Below are positions 49,182 to 62,800 of a stretch of 64,000 nt of DNA, in pieces. The stretch covers positions 82,001 to 146,000 of the forward strand of contig RCAB01000066.1 in assembly GCA_003640385.1 (NCBI GenBank), in the 5' to 3' direction. Within the stretch, counting starts at the first letter, position 1. Each line of letters starts with the position of its first letter. The stretch comes from Setaria digitata. Taxonomy: Eukaryota; Nematoda; Chromadorea; Rhabditida; Setariidae. The position numbers were made by a program, and so were the translations under genes. The notes under the pieces were generated by a model. It had not been told where the DNA came from. It saw nothing but the letters and a program-made list of their open reading frames with translations, and did not search any database.

Positions 49182-51727
49182 ATGTCATCAAGGCGTGGGG
49201 AATATGGTTACCGCGATGGTTCGGTACAGTTTCCAAGACGTTCCTCCCGAGAGAGACAAGCGATATATATGAGCTTGGATGAAAATTTTCTTCTTGGCAA
49301 TTCGACAGGGGATTCACTATTACGCTCTCTGGTTGACCGAGCCAATAGATCACGGGATCCAGTATGTCTCGGTTTTTTGTTTATGTCAATTTCTCATTAC
49401 TTCAGAAGATTTCGAAAAGAAAAATTAAATGCTGGAATAGTATGAGCGCATATCTTTTCAGCGTGAAGTAACAATATACCTTTGTTAAAGGTGGTACTAT
49501 CAAGTAAGATTTCTATTTAAGGTAATGTCTTTAAAAAAAAAAAGTGACTTGCGTATAAGGTTGATCCATCTCAATTTACGGGTTAATCGTTAAGGAAAGT
49601 AATTGACATATAAAATATAGATTATATTTTATAGTCTAGAGTCACTTATTTGGTTGTTTTCAGATAAATAGTTCATATATGCTACCTCATACGTTTCGCT
49701 ACTCAACAAGGTCGAAAGATCGCATTTACGTTGATACTTACGGTGTTTCCACCAATGGGCAGACCGACGATGAGGAAGACTTCGAAGATTGTCTGATGCA
49801 TTCAAAAGTTCGGAAGAAATCCAGGTGTGTCACTTCTGTAGGGTGATTTTTGTTTTTAGTGACTACGACATAGCAAAGGACAACAAAATACACCAAGTGT
49901 AGGGGTGGGTGTGAAATTGCATTTCACACACTTAGGTTTTGTGTTCTCAGCGAATCTTCTGCATATAAAGCGAAGTGTTTTCAAGATCTGATGTTTATAT
50001 CACATATATTTGACACTCTTTGCAAACTGCATTGTGAAATTGCAGATTACAATCATACAATATCTAATGACATTTACAGCCTGTTTTAATGTAGTTTTCT
50101 TTCACTTTGTTACTGAAAGTTGTACTGTTTTTCGATGTTGGATTTCGAATTGTTTTCCATGTCAGATTTTGATTCGTAAAGAAGAGGAAACCAGTGGCCG
50201 GGGTTTCTGTTGTTTCAAAAGTAATGGGCAACATCTTACAGAATACAATATAAAAGCAGTTTATTGTTGATGCAGCTGTTTGGTTTTTGTAGGATTCATA
50301 GAAGGACAATAAAAACATAATTTATAATATTTTATCTGACTATTAGCATTATAGGGTTGAATTTCTTTTAAAACATCGGTTTCTAGCAAGCAAAGATTAG
50401 TAGAGGTTTCTGGTCTACGGTACAGAAAATGGGACTGCCAGTATGTGTTTCGAGTAATATACGTGCCCTCTGTAGATATAGCAGAGTCCTGAATGATTCT
50501 AGCAAATGTTTTGAGGAAAATCTGTATTGCAGATCGAAACCGCCGTCTCCGGTAGATGAAGAGATCAATTCTCCTGCTTCAGATTCAGCAGCCGAAGATA
50601 CACAGCCTCTGCTGTCAAATTCAGCAAGTGCATCTGGAGTTACTACTAAACAAGAAATTGTAGAACCCAATATGTACGAAAGCGTCAAACAACGACATCA
50701 AGCAAAAAAGCAAGCTACACTTGTCGCTCAGAAAAAAGCCAAAAATTCTGTACCGTATAAGTACGTTGAAATGTATTCTGCTTTTATGTTATATTCTCTC
50801 ATTGTTGTCAGAATGTGGGTCGACTACAATTCTGCGATTTTCATTTATGTTTCTTTTGCATTTTGTTTTTTAGGAGACAGCCCAAAAAAGAAGGTTCAGA
50901 AGATGGCGAAGAAGACCGAAGAAATGGCGTTCCGGAAGTAAGAATTGCTTCGCTAATTTCATTTTTCTTTTTATCCCATATATGATTCTGGCAGTGGATC
51001 TAAACCTCTGAACTCATATTTGAAGGAGGTAGTCTGAGACAGATAAGTCTTATACAGCCGAAATGCTAATGGGCAACATCCAGCACATTTAAGTCTTCGA
51101 AATATTTTGGTATTTTATAAATTTTTTGTGTTATTAGCTTTACACTAAAATAGTTGGGAGAAAAGCAGAAAAAAGGCAAAACGCTGACATTGACGAGTTT
51201 CTTTATCCTTTTGCAGGAAGAGGATGAGTCAGATGAAAATGAGCCTCGTCATTATGCGTTAAGGACTCATATCAATCCCGTGGCGCGGTTTTGTATTGAA
51301 CCACGTGCGCAACCTACTCGTACATATGCTGTTCGTCGTGAGTTGTCCAACAATGACTTGCGAGGGTCGGGATCAGGACGGCATGTCCATCGGTATTAAG
51401 TTTCCGTTGTTCATTCAAGAAATTTCGTTAGTTCGGACATTTTTTTTTTTAATCCATATTTGTATCGTGCAAGGGCAATCCAAATAGAAACTAGAAATTA
51501 TACGAATTTTTCGTTTGTTTTGCAGAAAGCGACTTTTTGGTAGAAGTGATTCGGATTCGTCGTCTACTTCATCTGAAGGTGCCATGCAAGCTAACGGGGA
51601 TGCTCGTTTCGAACGACATCGAATACGAAGAATGAATAAGGCGAGGGCTCAGTTACGTCCTGTCAACAGTAAATTTTATCAATATATTTTCCGTGTCCTC
51701 TCGAACTCTTTTATTACCTGCTTAGAC

Positions 51728-51758
<31 letters not shown>

Positions 51759-54700
51759 TCGATTGAGATTTTTTGTTTGAAGCATCTATAAAATAGGTTG
51801 TCGTAATAAAAGTTTCTGATCCTATATATGTGTACTCTTTCCTTTCAGGCGATGATCTCTCATACACGATTGGCGTACGTGAATTAATTCGTCGTAAAGC
51901 TGGAGCTGCCAATATTTCTGGATCAGATATTGATCCTATGCATATTGATAGAAGTATAGATTTCAGCAAAATTGGTGGCTTGGATTATCACATACAATCA
52001 CTGAAAGAAGTAGTTCTCTTTCCGTTGTTGTATAGTGAAATTTTCTCCCAATTCAGTATTCAGCCGCCGAAGGGAGTTCTTTTTTATGGACCACCAGGTG
52101 TGTCTCTTTTTGAGTTAAACGTTTGCCAGAGTCAATAAATTCGCGGCATTATGTGTGCCATTTCGCTGAACCTTGGACACTAACATTAATTTGATTGTTA
52201 AAATAATTGTAAAAGTCATTGTAAAAGTTAGCATGAAGATTTTCACTTTTGGGTTATTCACCGCTGTAATTATTTCAGTTTTTGTCCCTTTAAGATATCT
52301 CTTACTGCAGTACACTATTTGTATTAAGCGGATATTCATCGAGTGTTGGATCAAAAATAAGTTAAGATCACCAAGATTTTAGGTACGGGAAAAACACTTG
52401 TGGCTCGTGCGTTGGCCAATTCATGCAGTGAAGGTGATAAAAAAGTAGCATTTTTTATGCGTAAAGGAGCCGATATTTTGAGTAAATGGGTGGGTGAGTC
52501 CGAACGGCAGTTAAGGTTGGTGTTTCGTTTAATAGCATGGTTATTTCTTCCCTATATACTTCTAAAATAAATTCTACTGTTTTTTGCGAAGTGCTTGCTA
52601 TAGTTTAGTTACGGGTGCTCCTGCTCGTGCTAAAATTCTATGTTGTATGAAAATAGGTTAAGGCCGCTTCCAATGTGTTTTGAAGTTTCAACTGAAGACT
52701 TCATGCTTTTAGGGCCCTTTTTGAACAGGCCTTCATAATGCGTCCCTCTATAATATTCTTTGATGAAATCGATGGTCTAGCTCCAGTTCGAAGTTCTAGA
52801 CAGGACCAAATTCATAGCTCCATCGTTTCAACTTTGCTGGCACTTATGGATGGGATGGACAGTCAGTGCGAGGTACTTGTTGCTTTTTTTGTGTCTTTGT
52901 GGGACTTTTACAGTTTGCGAATCCTTTGTGGTATTGTCTTCGTAGTTGAAGGATTCTTCTTTCTAAGGTTGTTGTGATCGGAGCAACAAATAGAGTTGAT
53001 GCGATTGACCCTGCTCTGAGGCGTCCTGGTCGATTTGATCGAGAATTAAGCTTCCGGTTCCTTTTTTTATTTTTGCTTTCTTTTTTTCGAAATTCCTAGA
53101 ACTGTGAATTGAGCCTAAAGATTCGAATGTGAACTTGCGTATCAATTTAGGTCGTTTTATTATTTCATTAATCCTTTACATGGTTTTAAGTTTCGATTAA
53201 AATAGCTTTTTTAAAATAGATTTGCGGGTGCCATCACCGTTTGTTTTTTCAGTTTACCACATAAGAACGCCAGATTAGAAATATTAAAGATTCATACATC
53301 GTCATGGGGTGTTAATCGACCATCAGACAGCATTTTCAAGTGGCTTTCTGAGCGTACGTCAGGTTACTGTGGCGCAGATTTGAAGGTTGGATTAATCATA
53401 ATAAAGTTCTTTTTTGTGCTGTGCTGTAATGCATGAAGATGTAGTTTATATCTAGTTTATATATAGGTATATATATTTCTTCCTTAACTTTAGTCGCTTT
53501 GTACGGAAGCAGTGCTTACCGCACTTCGATCTCAATTCCCTCAAATCTATTCATCTAAAGAAAAGGTTGACATTGATCCTAAGAAACTGAAAGTGGAGAA
53601 GAAAGATTTCGAAATCGCAATGCGACGCATTGTACCAGCTGGTCGAAGAGGTGTGTAGTAATATCTTTTAATTTCATTTCGTTTCAGTAAAAAAAAATAC
53701 GTACATGTATTTGGATTTAGAATTAAGGTTCAATTATAAACCGAATCATTTTTTAGAGTTATTTCAGCAATAGACTTTTAGATTTCACTATACCTTCGCG
53801 CATTTTGGATGACAGGCTGAAGATATTGCTGGAAAATGTAATTGCTGTGATACACCGTCGCATTCCTAGAGGGTATCACGATGTAATTGGTGACAGTCAA
53901 GAATTGGGAGAGATTCATCGGGTTTTGAAAGCAGTTCATTCTGATCCATCCGTACCTTCTGGTAGGTTTTATGGACTTTCAGTGCTAAGGATAATGAATT
54001 CCCTTACCTCGGACAAATTTTATGAAGTCAGTTTTTTTTTTTAGAATAAAAAATAAGTTTAATTTATTTGAACAGCAAGATGAACTTCATTTTAGACACG
54101 ATGGAAAAACTCAGAGTTATGAACATTACCAAATATAAGTTAGTCAGAGTTCAAATTTTTCTGATAGAGGCGGTTCCGATTTTACCCACCCAACAAGCAT
54201 TGTTTTTTAGCTTCTTTCGAAAGCTCTAAAGTTTTTCTCATCATCTTTCTGCATTATCTCCTCGTCTTCACATTGTAGTAGGCTTTTTTAGAATGATTTT
54301 TTCGTTCCTTCGAAATAATTTTTCAGCTCGTTTACTACTGTGTGGTTCCTCCAGTAATATGGGTCAGACGTCGTATATCTTACCTGTTATCATAAATCAT
54401 TTGGATCATCTTCCGGTATTTTCACTTTCAATGGCCAATCTCTTCTCTTACGGTTATTTTTTCAACTGCTTTTTCCACATTTTTTTTCATTTTTTTTTTC
54501 TAACTTCAGTATTTTAATAACTCTTACGAAGACCACCTAGATTTTTCAGGGTCGCCAGAAGAGCGTTTTTCTCATTGTGTGCAGTCAGCCATTCGAGCCT
54601 CTTCAAGCGGGACACCTTGTTTACTCCTAATTCCTTCTATTGATAAATGGTTCTCATCAGTACCTCCGTCAGTATGGAATCTGGTAAATTTTGATTCCCT

Positions 54701-57666
54701 TTTGAGTACTTCACCTGCGTATCATGTTACTGAAATTCGTAGTTATAAAGTTATACTGATCTTGTTTTTATTATGTATGTTACTTCAACAAGGGATCGAG
54801 TTAAAATAAGAGTATGATATTGGCGTTAAATATTTTGCTGTATTTTCATTGCCTCACACGATTCATGTGTACAATACCTCTGTTGCTACATTTTAATAGA
54901 AGAAACCGAAATTATTTCCTTTTTTTTTCAGCTTTTATCTGCAGTCAGTTCGTTTACGGGTTTCACTTCTATTCTTCTTCTTTCGACAGCAGAGTGCAGC
55001 TATTCGGAATTACCTTCTGAGGTATGCTCATTTTATACTGTGTTTTATTACAATTCCCAATCAAGAATAGAATTAAAATAAGAGTATGATATTGTTGGCA
55101 GTATTTCGCTCTATCACTTCACGTTCAAGAAATTCATTTGTGTCGTCACACAGCAGTTAATATTCACTTTTGAAAATAAAACTTCAAGTTTGGTTATAAT
55201 GTCTTAATTTTCTAAAATAATAATTGCTTATTGCAGATACAGTTAATTTTTCGCCCTCGAGATTCACTGGAAATAACTTCACCTCCAGCTGATCGTCTTG
55301 AAGCATACTTTAGACACGTTATTGTCGAACCAGCTTGTGCTCCACCCATAACATTTAATAGTAATTTAGCATTTTTTGATTATTGTCCTTTTCTATTTGC
55401 TTGAGAAATTGATTTTGATGAGTTGTAACTTAATTCTATTGAATTTGTAGTTATAGTTCACTTGTGAGACAGATAGCTTCGTCTCAGTATTGTGCATAAT
55501 CACATTTCACTGTATCACTTCAGCATTCAGTTGAAGCAATTGAATAATAGCATATCTAATTTATGATGCGAAAAACCGTTTTCCAGTTGACGACTATCCT
55601 GCACTTCCGAAAGCTAATGTTGTACAACCGTCAAATCAGCTCAGCAGTGATGAGATTAAAGAGTTGAAGAAACTGTATGATCAGTATCACTTAGAAGTCG
55701 TTCTTCATTACGAAGAGACTGTTGGTTGGTTGTGGCCCTATTATATATTTTGTTGTTTTCAAGAGAATGATGTTCTTCCATTATTACATTGTTTTTGGAC
55801 TTACGTTTACAGCTCGTTTAATACGTGACCGGCGGTTCAGTGCATTCGTACAACCAGTGGATCCTGTCGATGTGCCGGATTATTACACGCACATTAAAAA
55901 TCCGATGGACCTTGGTACCATGTTCTCAAAAGCATCTAGTTATAAGACGCCAGATGAATTTCTCAATGATTTCCGATTGATTCATCGAAATGCGGTGGAA
56001 TATAATCCCGTGACGGATTATGAAGGTTATATTTATCGGAAAACTGTTACTTTTTTAGTGTAATTAGTTTAGATTACGATCTCCGGTGATTATGGGAGTG
56101 ATCTCTATATCAGAAGTATACCTCACGTATTTCAAAAAGAAGTATGGGAGTGCTGAAAGTTTATGTTTTTAACATTTCGTCTGTCTAGGGCGTCAAATTC
56201 GCATCATGGCAAAGGTGTTGTTGGACATGGGTCAGCGAGCAGTGCTGGAATTAGATTCCAAGTTCTTGAAACGCTTAGAAGTAAGTGTGCAGAAATAATT
56301 TGTTTTGACATGTTCAGAGAGAGAGGCGTAGTGTTGACAGAGAAAAGTTCATTTATTTATGAATTTAGTTTAATTGTTTAGGATGTGAAACAGATGTTGA
56401 AAGAAAATGGCATCAAAGTAGATGATACTGTTGATGAGGCTGCTCTTGGAGACCAGTCAGTTGGATGTGTAACAGATAATTGTGAAGTCCCTGTAAGGAA
56501 TGGTCAAATTGAACCTGATGTGCCAGAGGTCATCCTTTTTTATTTGCTGTTGAATGCTGATTTCGTCACCATTCAGATAATAGGGACAGGATGAAATGTT
56601 CGTAAGAAATGATTAAAAGTGTTAGTAGGAGCAGTGTGAAGAAGTTCGGGGTAATAGACTTTGTTTTTTTTTTTCTTTGCAGGAAGGAAAAAAAACAGGC
56701 ATTAAACGGCGTGGCTTGCACACGTGTAAATTATCTCGGAAGCGGCGCTGTATTAAGAAATCACTCAAAAAATGCCGTTCAAGCCATCCAAATTTGAGGT
56801 TGGCGCTTATTAATTTCCTCTTTATTCAACTTCAGTAATTTGTATTCTAAAACTGTACGCGAATTCAATCAGCTGCCTTGTATAGCAGTTTATCATTTTC
56901 AGAAGACTTCTCAATAATCTGTATATGTTTTAGCAGTCAGACGGAAGGCGTTGATGTTGAAGATAGTGTTTTAAGCGATGGTGATCAACCCATGACAGAC
57001 GATGACAAGGGTTTTGAGAATGAACGTACTATTGATACTGTAATTTTTAATTTCATTGACATTCGAAATGTGGTTTCCAGTCTTTCCTAGTCCAATTTTT
57101 ATCATTTATATTAAGAGTGGTTTTTAGTCTTCTACTTAATAAGGTGGATTTATTAGTAATATAAACCATAATTGATCTTAAAAAGAAAACGAAAGATGAT
57201 TAGTTCAAGAAATCACTACCATTGTTGCAAGTCCCAGATCATGGGTAACGTCATTTGGATTGTTCGATATTATTTCAGAGCAATTCAAGTTCAGGCCGTG
57301 AAATGGGCACCGTTAAAGAAAGTATAAATCTTAAAATCGATCTCAATAAACTCGATGGAGTAGTCCATCTGGTAACTTGTATTTCGTTTGTAATAAGTGG
57401 AAGGAATCGGGTTGGAGAGGCTTAATTACCAAAATTTTTTTTTTTGGCTTATTAGATTACATCTCTTTGGTTCTTTTTCGCATATATTTTGTGATAAAAA
57501 GTCATTGCAGGCAGTGAAGAAAAGCCGAGGCTGGCCATTAGTAGATTTAGAACTGTTTGCTGCTGGAATTTCGGAAATTATTGATACATTCCGTGATAAA
57601 TGGGATCGTGCGCAACTGCCGCATGAAATTGATGCACTGATCCGTAACTGGGGTTCTTCAAATTAG
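49182..57666 (+). CDS. ATAD2: ATAD2-type AAA ATPase with bromodomain (nematode LEX-1)
   Basis: A nuclear AAA+ protein that acts on acetylated chromatin and histones; the worm orthologue LEX-1 promotes expression through repetitive DNA. Twenty-five exons close to 1195 residues. Boundaries: 49182-49361, 49664-49824, 50533-50760, 50874-50937, 51217-51392, 51526-51668, 51849-52097, 52383-52515, 52713-52872, 52968-53056, 53253-53385, 53494-53650, 53782-53961, 54327-54452, 54550-54683, 54932-55021, 55237-55360, 55587-55724, 55813-56025, 56189-56280, 56382-56528, 56683-56798, 56934-57039, 57279-57371, 57511-57666. An acidic/basic N-terminus precedes AAA1: Walker A GPPGTGKT about 397-404 (split by an intron), Walker B FFDEID 460-465, sensor GATN 503-506 and RRPGRFDR 516-523. 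AAA2 is degenerate ([12 protein letters not shown] from 690). The bromodomain (about 885-975) has N953 in VEYNP as the acetyl-lysine-binding Asn. A basic patch and acidic tail follow. Confidence 0.96.
54801..55094. repeat. 22-bp repeat shared by two consecutive ATAD2 introns
   Basis: taagagtatgatattg, within a 22-base exact match, occurs at 54801-54822 and 55073-55094, in the introns on either side of exon 54932-55021. Looser similarity continues for about 50 bases after each copy. Confidence 0.7.
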
Positions 57667-59846
57667 TTCTTTCTTTTTTTGCTTCCATTGTGTTAAAAGT
57701 AAGTTCAGTTCAGATTCTGTATTTGTAAGTGGTTGTATCTTGTGATTTGCTTTTACTTAGCTAAAATTTTTACCGGAATAGTAACTTAAATGCTGATTTC
57801 CATTTGAAACCTGTTGTGTATCTGTCTGTATTTATGTGTAAGTGTAAACGTTTTCTTTCACTCCTCACTTAATGCCGGAGTCTTTCACCTTTCTGAAGCA
57901 GAAAGAGATCATCTTAATTGTGGATTAGTGGGAATGGATTTTTATTAATTTTACGATCTTTTTCTTTAAAAGAAAAAAATAACCTGTCGAAAAATAACCT
58001 CATATGGAGAAGAAATTCTGCTAATAAAACGAGCCACAAGTAATACATATAATCAGTGATATCAGTAGTTCCCGAAAAATTTTTCGTCTTTGTGAATTAG
58101 GTGCAGTTGTTCCACACAGTTTGTTGTATTCGTTCGCTGATTTCTTCACCAATATGTTGATTTCTGGTGAACATTGACTTGATTACACAGATGTTCTTAT
58201 GTTTAACTTTTGCTTCATTTCAGTTGGACGATCGCTTTTTTTGTTTAGCACTACGCATTCGTATCTTTATAACCAGAGCTGGTAAGCCCTGTGCCGGTGT
58301 CTCCTTAACCATTAAAGCTTTAGAGCTCCGGTTATCTATAGCAGTGTTCTTACACTGGTTAAATTTAAGTTCATTTGCGCTATGACGGTCTACTAAAGCG
58401 TGTTAACAGTTCTGGAATAGGGACTACTGTATATTACTATAGGGTTAGATTAGTCAATGGGAATTCTGTTCTTGTCTTTTTTTGACTTGTTCAGTGATCT
58501 GATTATTCTATCTGTATATTTTGTTCCATGTCATTTTGTCACTTTTCCAAAGTTCTTTCAACATCATATTGTCGTCGTCTCATGCGGTCAAGCTTGAAAC
58601 TCCTCGATTCGCTGAAACGGCGTTTTCCAAACGAGCGAGGTCTCAGGGGTGTATCATGCTATCTTCGCGAATCAGTGAATGAATGATCCATTCACCGATC
58701 ACGGTGTGTAACTGTGATGGTTCACTCTATTGTAACGTCAGATGCTATCAGATGGGGTTATCCATAGCTTACCTTTTTATTCTGTTACCCATAAATCATA
58801 GATGTGCCTTTTCTAAGTTTACCTTAGCTTCTATGATCGCATACGTCCGCGAAAGAGGACTTCATAATTGTACAAATTCAGATTCATTTCAGAGTAATAT
58901 ATATCTGCTATTTTGTCAAACAGTGAGTGCTTCATTATTCTCCACCCACTGCCCCGAATCGTTCCTACCTCTTGATTTGATCGTGATTAGACTCCTTTCA
59001 GCACCTTACTGCCGTGTTCAGTATCCCATATAAATTGTATTCCCATGCTCATCGTCGCAGAGACCTAGCTTTCAGAAAATGAAATTGTCCTTCATTTTAT
59101 CTTTTGTTGCTTTCTCTCTATCTTTCCTCTGTTAACAGCTTTGCAGAATGTTCTAGAAACGAGTTTGCACAATTTGTCGCAGTATTTCAGTTATATACTC
59201 CACGTTAACCTCGCTTTCTCTCTTTACCTTTTTGTTGTTTATATAGAGTAAAATATCGAGGAAAAATAAAGTCAACTGACCTTTTCCTTTTTTAATTACA
59301 TCATTAGTTAAACAGTACAGAACATCAAAATCTCACCCAAGGAGCAAAACATCTTAAAAGCATAGTTCATTAAAATTACGTGTCTGTAAAATTAGCAGTA
59401 CGTATAGTTTTCTCAATTGAAAGTGTAGAATTACAAGATAGAGTGTTGGTAGGTAGTGTACATACAGTTCTCTAGGCAAGTAGATGTTAACCGAATATGA
59501 CGTATGAAACATTGAAATCCCTATTTGGAACGCCGTTCCTTCTTCAGTTATTCATCCTTTTGTGTACTTTCAACCTTACCTTCGGAGACTGCAGTTTAAT
59601 TTGGTATTTGCAACGAGTAGGTGAAGAGTAAGTAAGTAGATCGTCGCTGCTATCCTTATAATGTTCAAGAAAAAGGCTTGCAGAGTGTTATCTTGTATGT
59701 CAGTGAGATTCCACTTAGATTTGTTATAATTTATCACATTTAGAAAGTAATGAAACAAAAAAGACACCAGATTTGAAAAGCATCAATGCACTGAATTACA
59801 TTCAACTCTGAATGAGTGAGTGATAAATATAACAAAATGAAAGGTA
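57667..59846. other. Convergent intergenic region, ATAD2 / FAM21
   Basis: About 2.2 kb containing both 3' ends. An AATAAA at 58023-58028 might serve ATAD2. Open frames at 58167-58385 and 58683-59033 show no family features. Base composition at about 58550-58900 is slightly GC-richer than the neighbouring intergenic DNA. Confidence 0.5.
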
Positions 59847-62800
59847 TCATTTGAAAAGATCACCATCAGAGTCATCACTAAAAATGTCTATTCTTTTAGA
59901 TTTTGAATTACTTTGTTTTTCTGTTGGGGCAACTGCTTCTCGCTTTTCCCCAACTGGTCCGTTCCTTTTTGGAGTGATTACTTCCTGAATCACTTCTCCG
60001 TTACCAGATTTTATATCCCTAGCAGCCTGGTTCTGTCTTTTCACTGTCGGAATGCTACTAGTAAAAAGATCTTCATCATCTGAGTCAAACAAATTTCTCA
60101 GTTCGGAACTGGTTTTAAATGTTTGAGCTCGATTGGATGATGTGATTAAAGAACGCTCTCTGACGGACAAAGGTGGCCGCGCCTCCTCCTTTCCAACACG
60201 GGGAATGTTTGGCTTTGAAACACTTTCACCTCTTTTCGGTTTACTCGAAAACGTAGAGAAAATATCATCATCAGAATCAGAAGAAAATATGGAACTGATA
60301 TCATTCCTCTGCTTCATATTATTTACATTTTCAGAAATATGTTGTCTGGAATCAATTCTTAACTGAAGATCACGTCGTCCTTCACATGTATCGGTTTGCT
60401 CCTCAATAATTCGACCATCCTCCGTATTTTGGCTCATAACTGAAGATGGGACCGACTTCACTTCATTCTTATTATCCTTTTTATTCGACTGTTGTAATAA
60501 ACGTGATGGTGAACGACGAGGCGGTCCCTTGGCTCGTAGCTGAAAACAATCATGAATTAACCAGGAAGTTAGCACGAAGACCATCACGAGAATAAATTTT
60601 TTGCGCTCAAATTAGACACCTTTGCAAGGGATGACAAAGTAGCACTGGTTTCACCATTCATCCTGTTCCCACCTGCACTTTCTTCCACTTGACGCTCTTC
60701 TACACTGCTAGTCGTATTTGTAATGATTTTATTTGAAAGTATACTATCCAATTTATTCCTAAATGTATCCGTAGTTTCCGCGTTTTCTGTCCCATTTAAA
60801 TTCACATCATTCACATCATCCGTGGCTATTAGCGGACTTTTCTGAAAATACTGACCACTTCATTTATTCAGTTGATATTTTTTCAGCAGCGGTTTTTCTA
60901 TTTAATTATTATATATATTTCTATTATCTTAGAACATATATGATGTACGAAAGTTAGAGAAAATTTCCCTTAACATTTGCACTGTTAATGTAAATCAGCA
61001 AATGCATTCTACTCTCCCACTATACCACTATTATTATAGCTCTATTTTATTAAAAATGCTTACCCGTCTCAACACATTAGTCAGTAAGGCCGAACTATGT
61101 ACATCCGTGCTTGTTGTTTGTAAGTCTGTCTTCGACTCAGGGAATGAAACTATTTGAGAATCATTCGAATAAGTGGGGATATGTCGCTTTGCTTTTTTAC
61201 CCTACAAAATTCCGGAAATATCAAATTTGAACATCGTTCCATACAGTATCCCCAAAAAAAATATCTTTTTTGTAAAACAGTAACGAACCGTATTTTTCAG
61301 GTCACTAAATAGGTCATCTTCATCGGAGCTGCTGTCAACAAACAATTTACCCAGAGCGTTTGATGAACCCTTCAAAAAAGAATGGTTTCGTCGTTACATA
61401 AGCTTTTAACGGCTAATAAAAAATTGCTGATCTCATTCATATAGTTAAAATAATAATAATAATTCTAAGCACAGATAATCCTCTAACCAAGAACAATTAA
61501 AAAAAAAAGCTCTCGGCACTTCCTTTCTTTCTTTTTTTCTTCCACAAGTGCCTAGATTAATAGGGCTATAACTTATACGAGAATATACTTCACTCACTTT
61601 TACTTTTGATTCATCCTCCACTGCTCCAGTCAAGTTTCGTTTAAAAGATATTCCGGATTCAAAATACCTTGCGGATGCTTCTAGATCCGAAGGCTTTGGA
61701 ATTGATTCATAGTCTGGATGCTCTACTGATACTGCAGAGTCTCGATGTATTACAGGCACTTCAGAGGCTAAAATGCAAGAATGTATGAATTTTAAGATGA
61801 CTAGCAAAAAAAAAAAACTACATACACGAAACCAGAATATAAGAAAAATGTACAAAAATAAATCATACACAGCAGCGATGGCTTATTTCTTGTCGAATCA
61901 GATGTGATGTCCTTTGCTCTAATTTCGCCTTTCAGTAAGGAATGCTGCGAACTAGATGCTGCAACTATTTCCTGAATAAACAGAACTCATTATTGACCGC
62001 AACATTCTTTTGATCCTTAATTAGGCTGTGCATCTATCTGGATTCAAAGTATACTTACAACACAAACGTATAAAGGTAGATGGATATCAATCACACAGAG
62101 CTCCTCTATCAACGGAAAATCTGTGAACAAAGAAAAATCAAACTGAACCTGAGATGCGTAAGATTTCGTATCACATTTATTAGAACAGTTATCAACCTTT
62201 ACTACGAAATCTTCACTGCCAAATGTGCCTGACGTTTTACGGCTCAATATTACATTCACTGGTCTTTCATTTCTATAATATTTAAACAACGCGCAAAACG
62301 AATGAACTTTTAATATATACATATCAAATAAGGTAATGTTGTTGTTTTAATGGATTGAACGATTAAATAGTACTAAAGAAATGACACTGTAAAAGTATAG
62401 GGAAACGCAGGTTATTTTCAGTTAAATTACTTACATAGAATCCGAGTGAGATGAAGTTGTGTACTCCGCTATTCTCGGCTGGGCAAAGGGTGGTAAACTG
62501 ACAACAACTTCTTCAGTTACCTCAAATTAATAACATTCCATAAAATGTTACTAATCCTGAGTTGAAATATACATTTATTCCTGAACTTTTTTCAACCAAT
62601 ATCTAGCAAGTTAGGCAGATCGATCACTGGAAATAACGGATTTCCCCACATGTTACAGTGACACTAGAAATTAGTAGTGATACTAAAATAATTTAGGATG
62701 CTAAAATTTAGTAGCATGCCGAAAACAGCTATTGAATGTAATCCTGACCTTTACGGAATTCTGATGCAAAGTATAGCAAACTATAAGCAATAAAGCTAAA

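Noticed and set aside
58683..59033. 116-codon plus-strand frame downstream of ATAD2
   Set aside because: No domain, scattered cysteines and no start or splice context; probably 3' UTR or intergenic.
60133..60366. 77-codon plus-strand frame opposite FAM21
   Set aside because: Antisense shadow of the acidic FAM21 coding exon.
62044..62322. 92-codon minus-strand frame read as one exon
   Set aside because: Only 62197-62272 fits in frame between splice sites of FAM21; the rest is intron.
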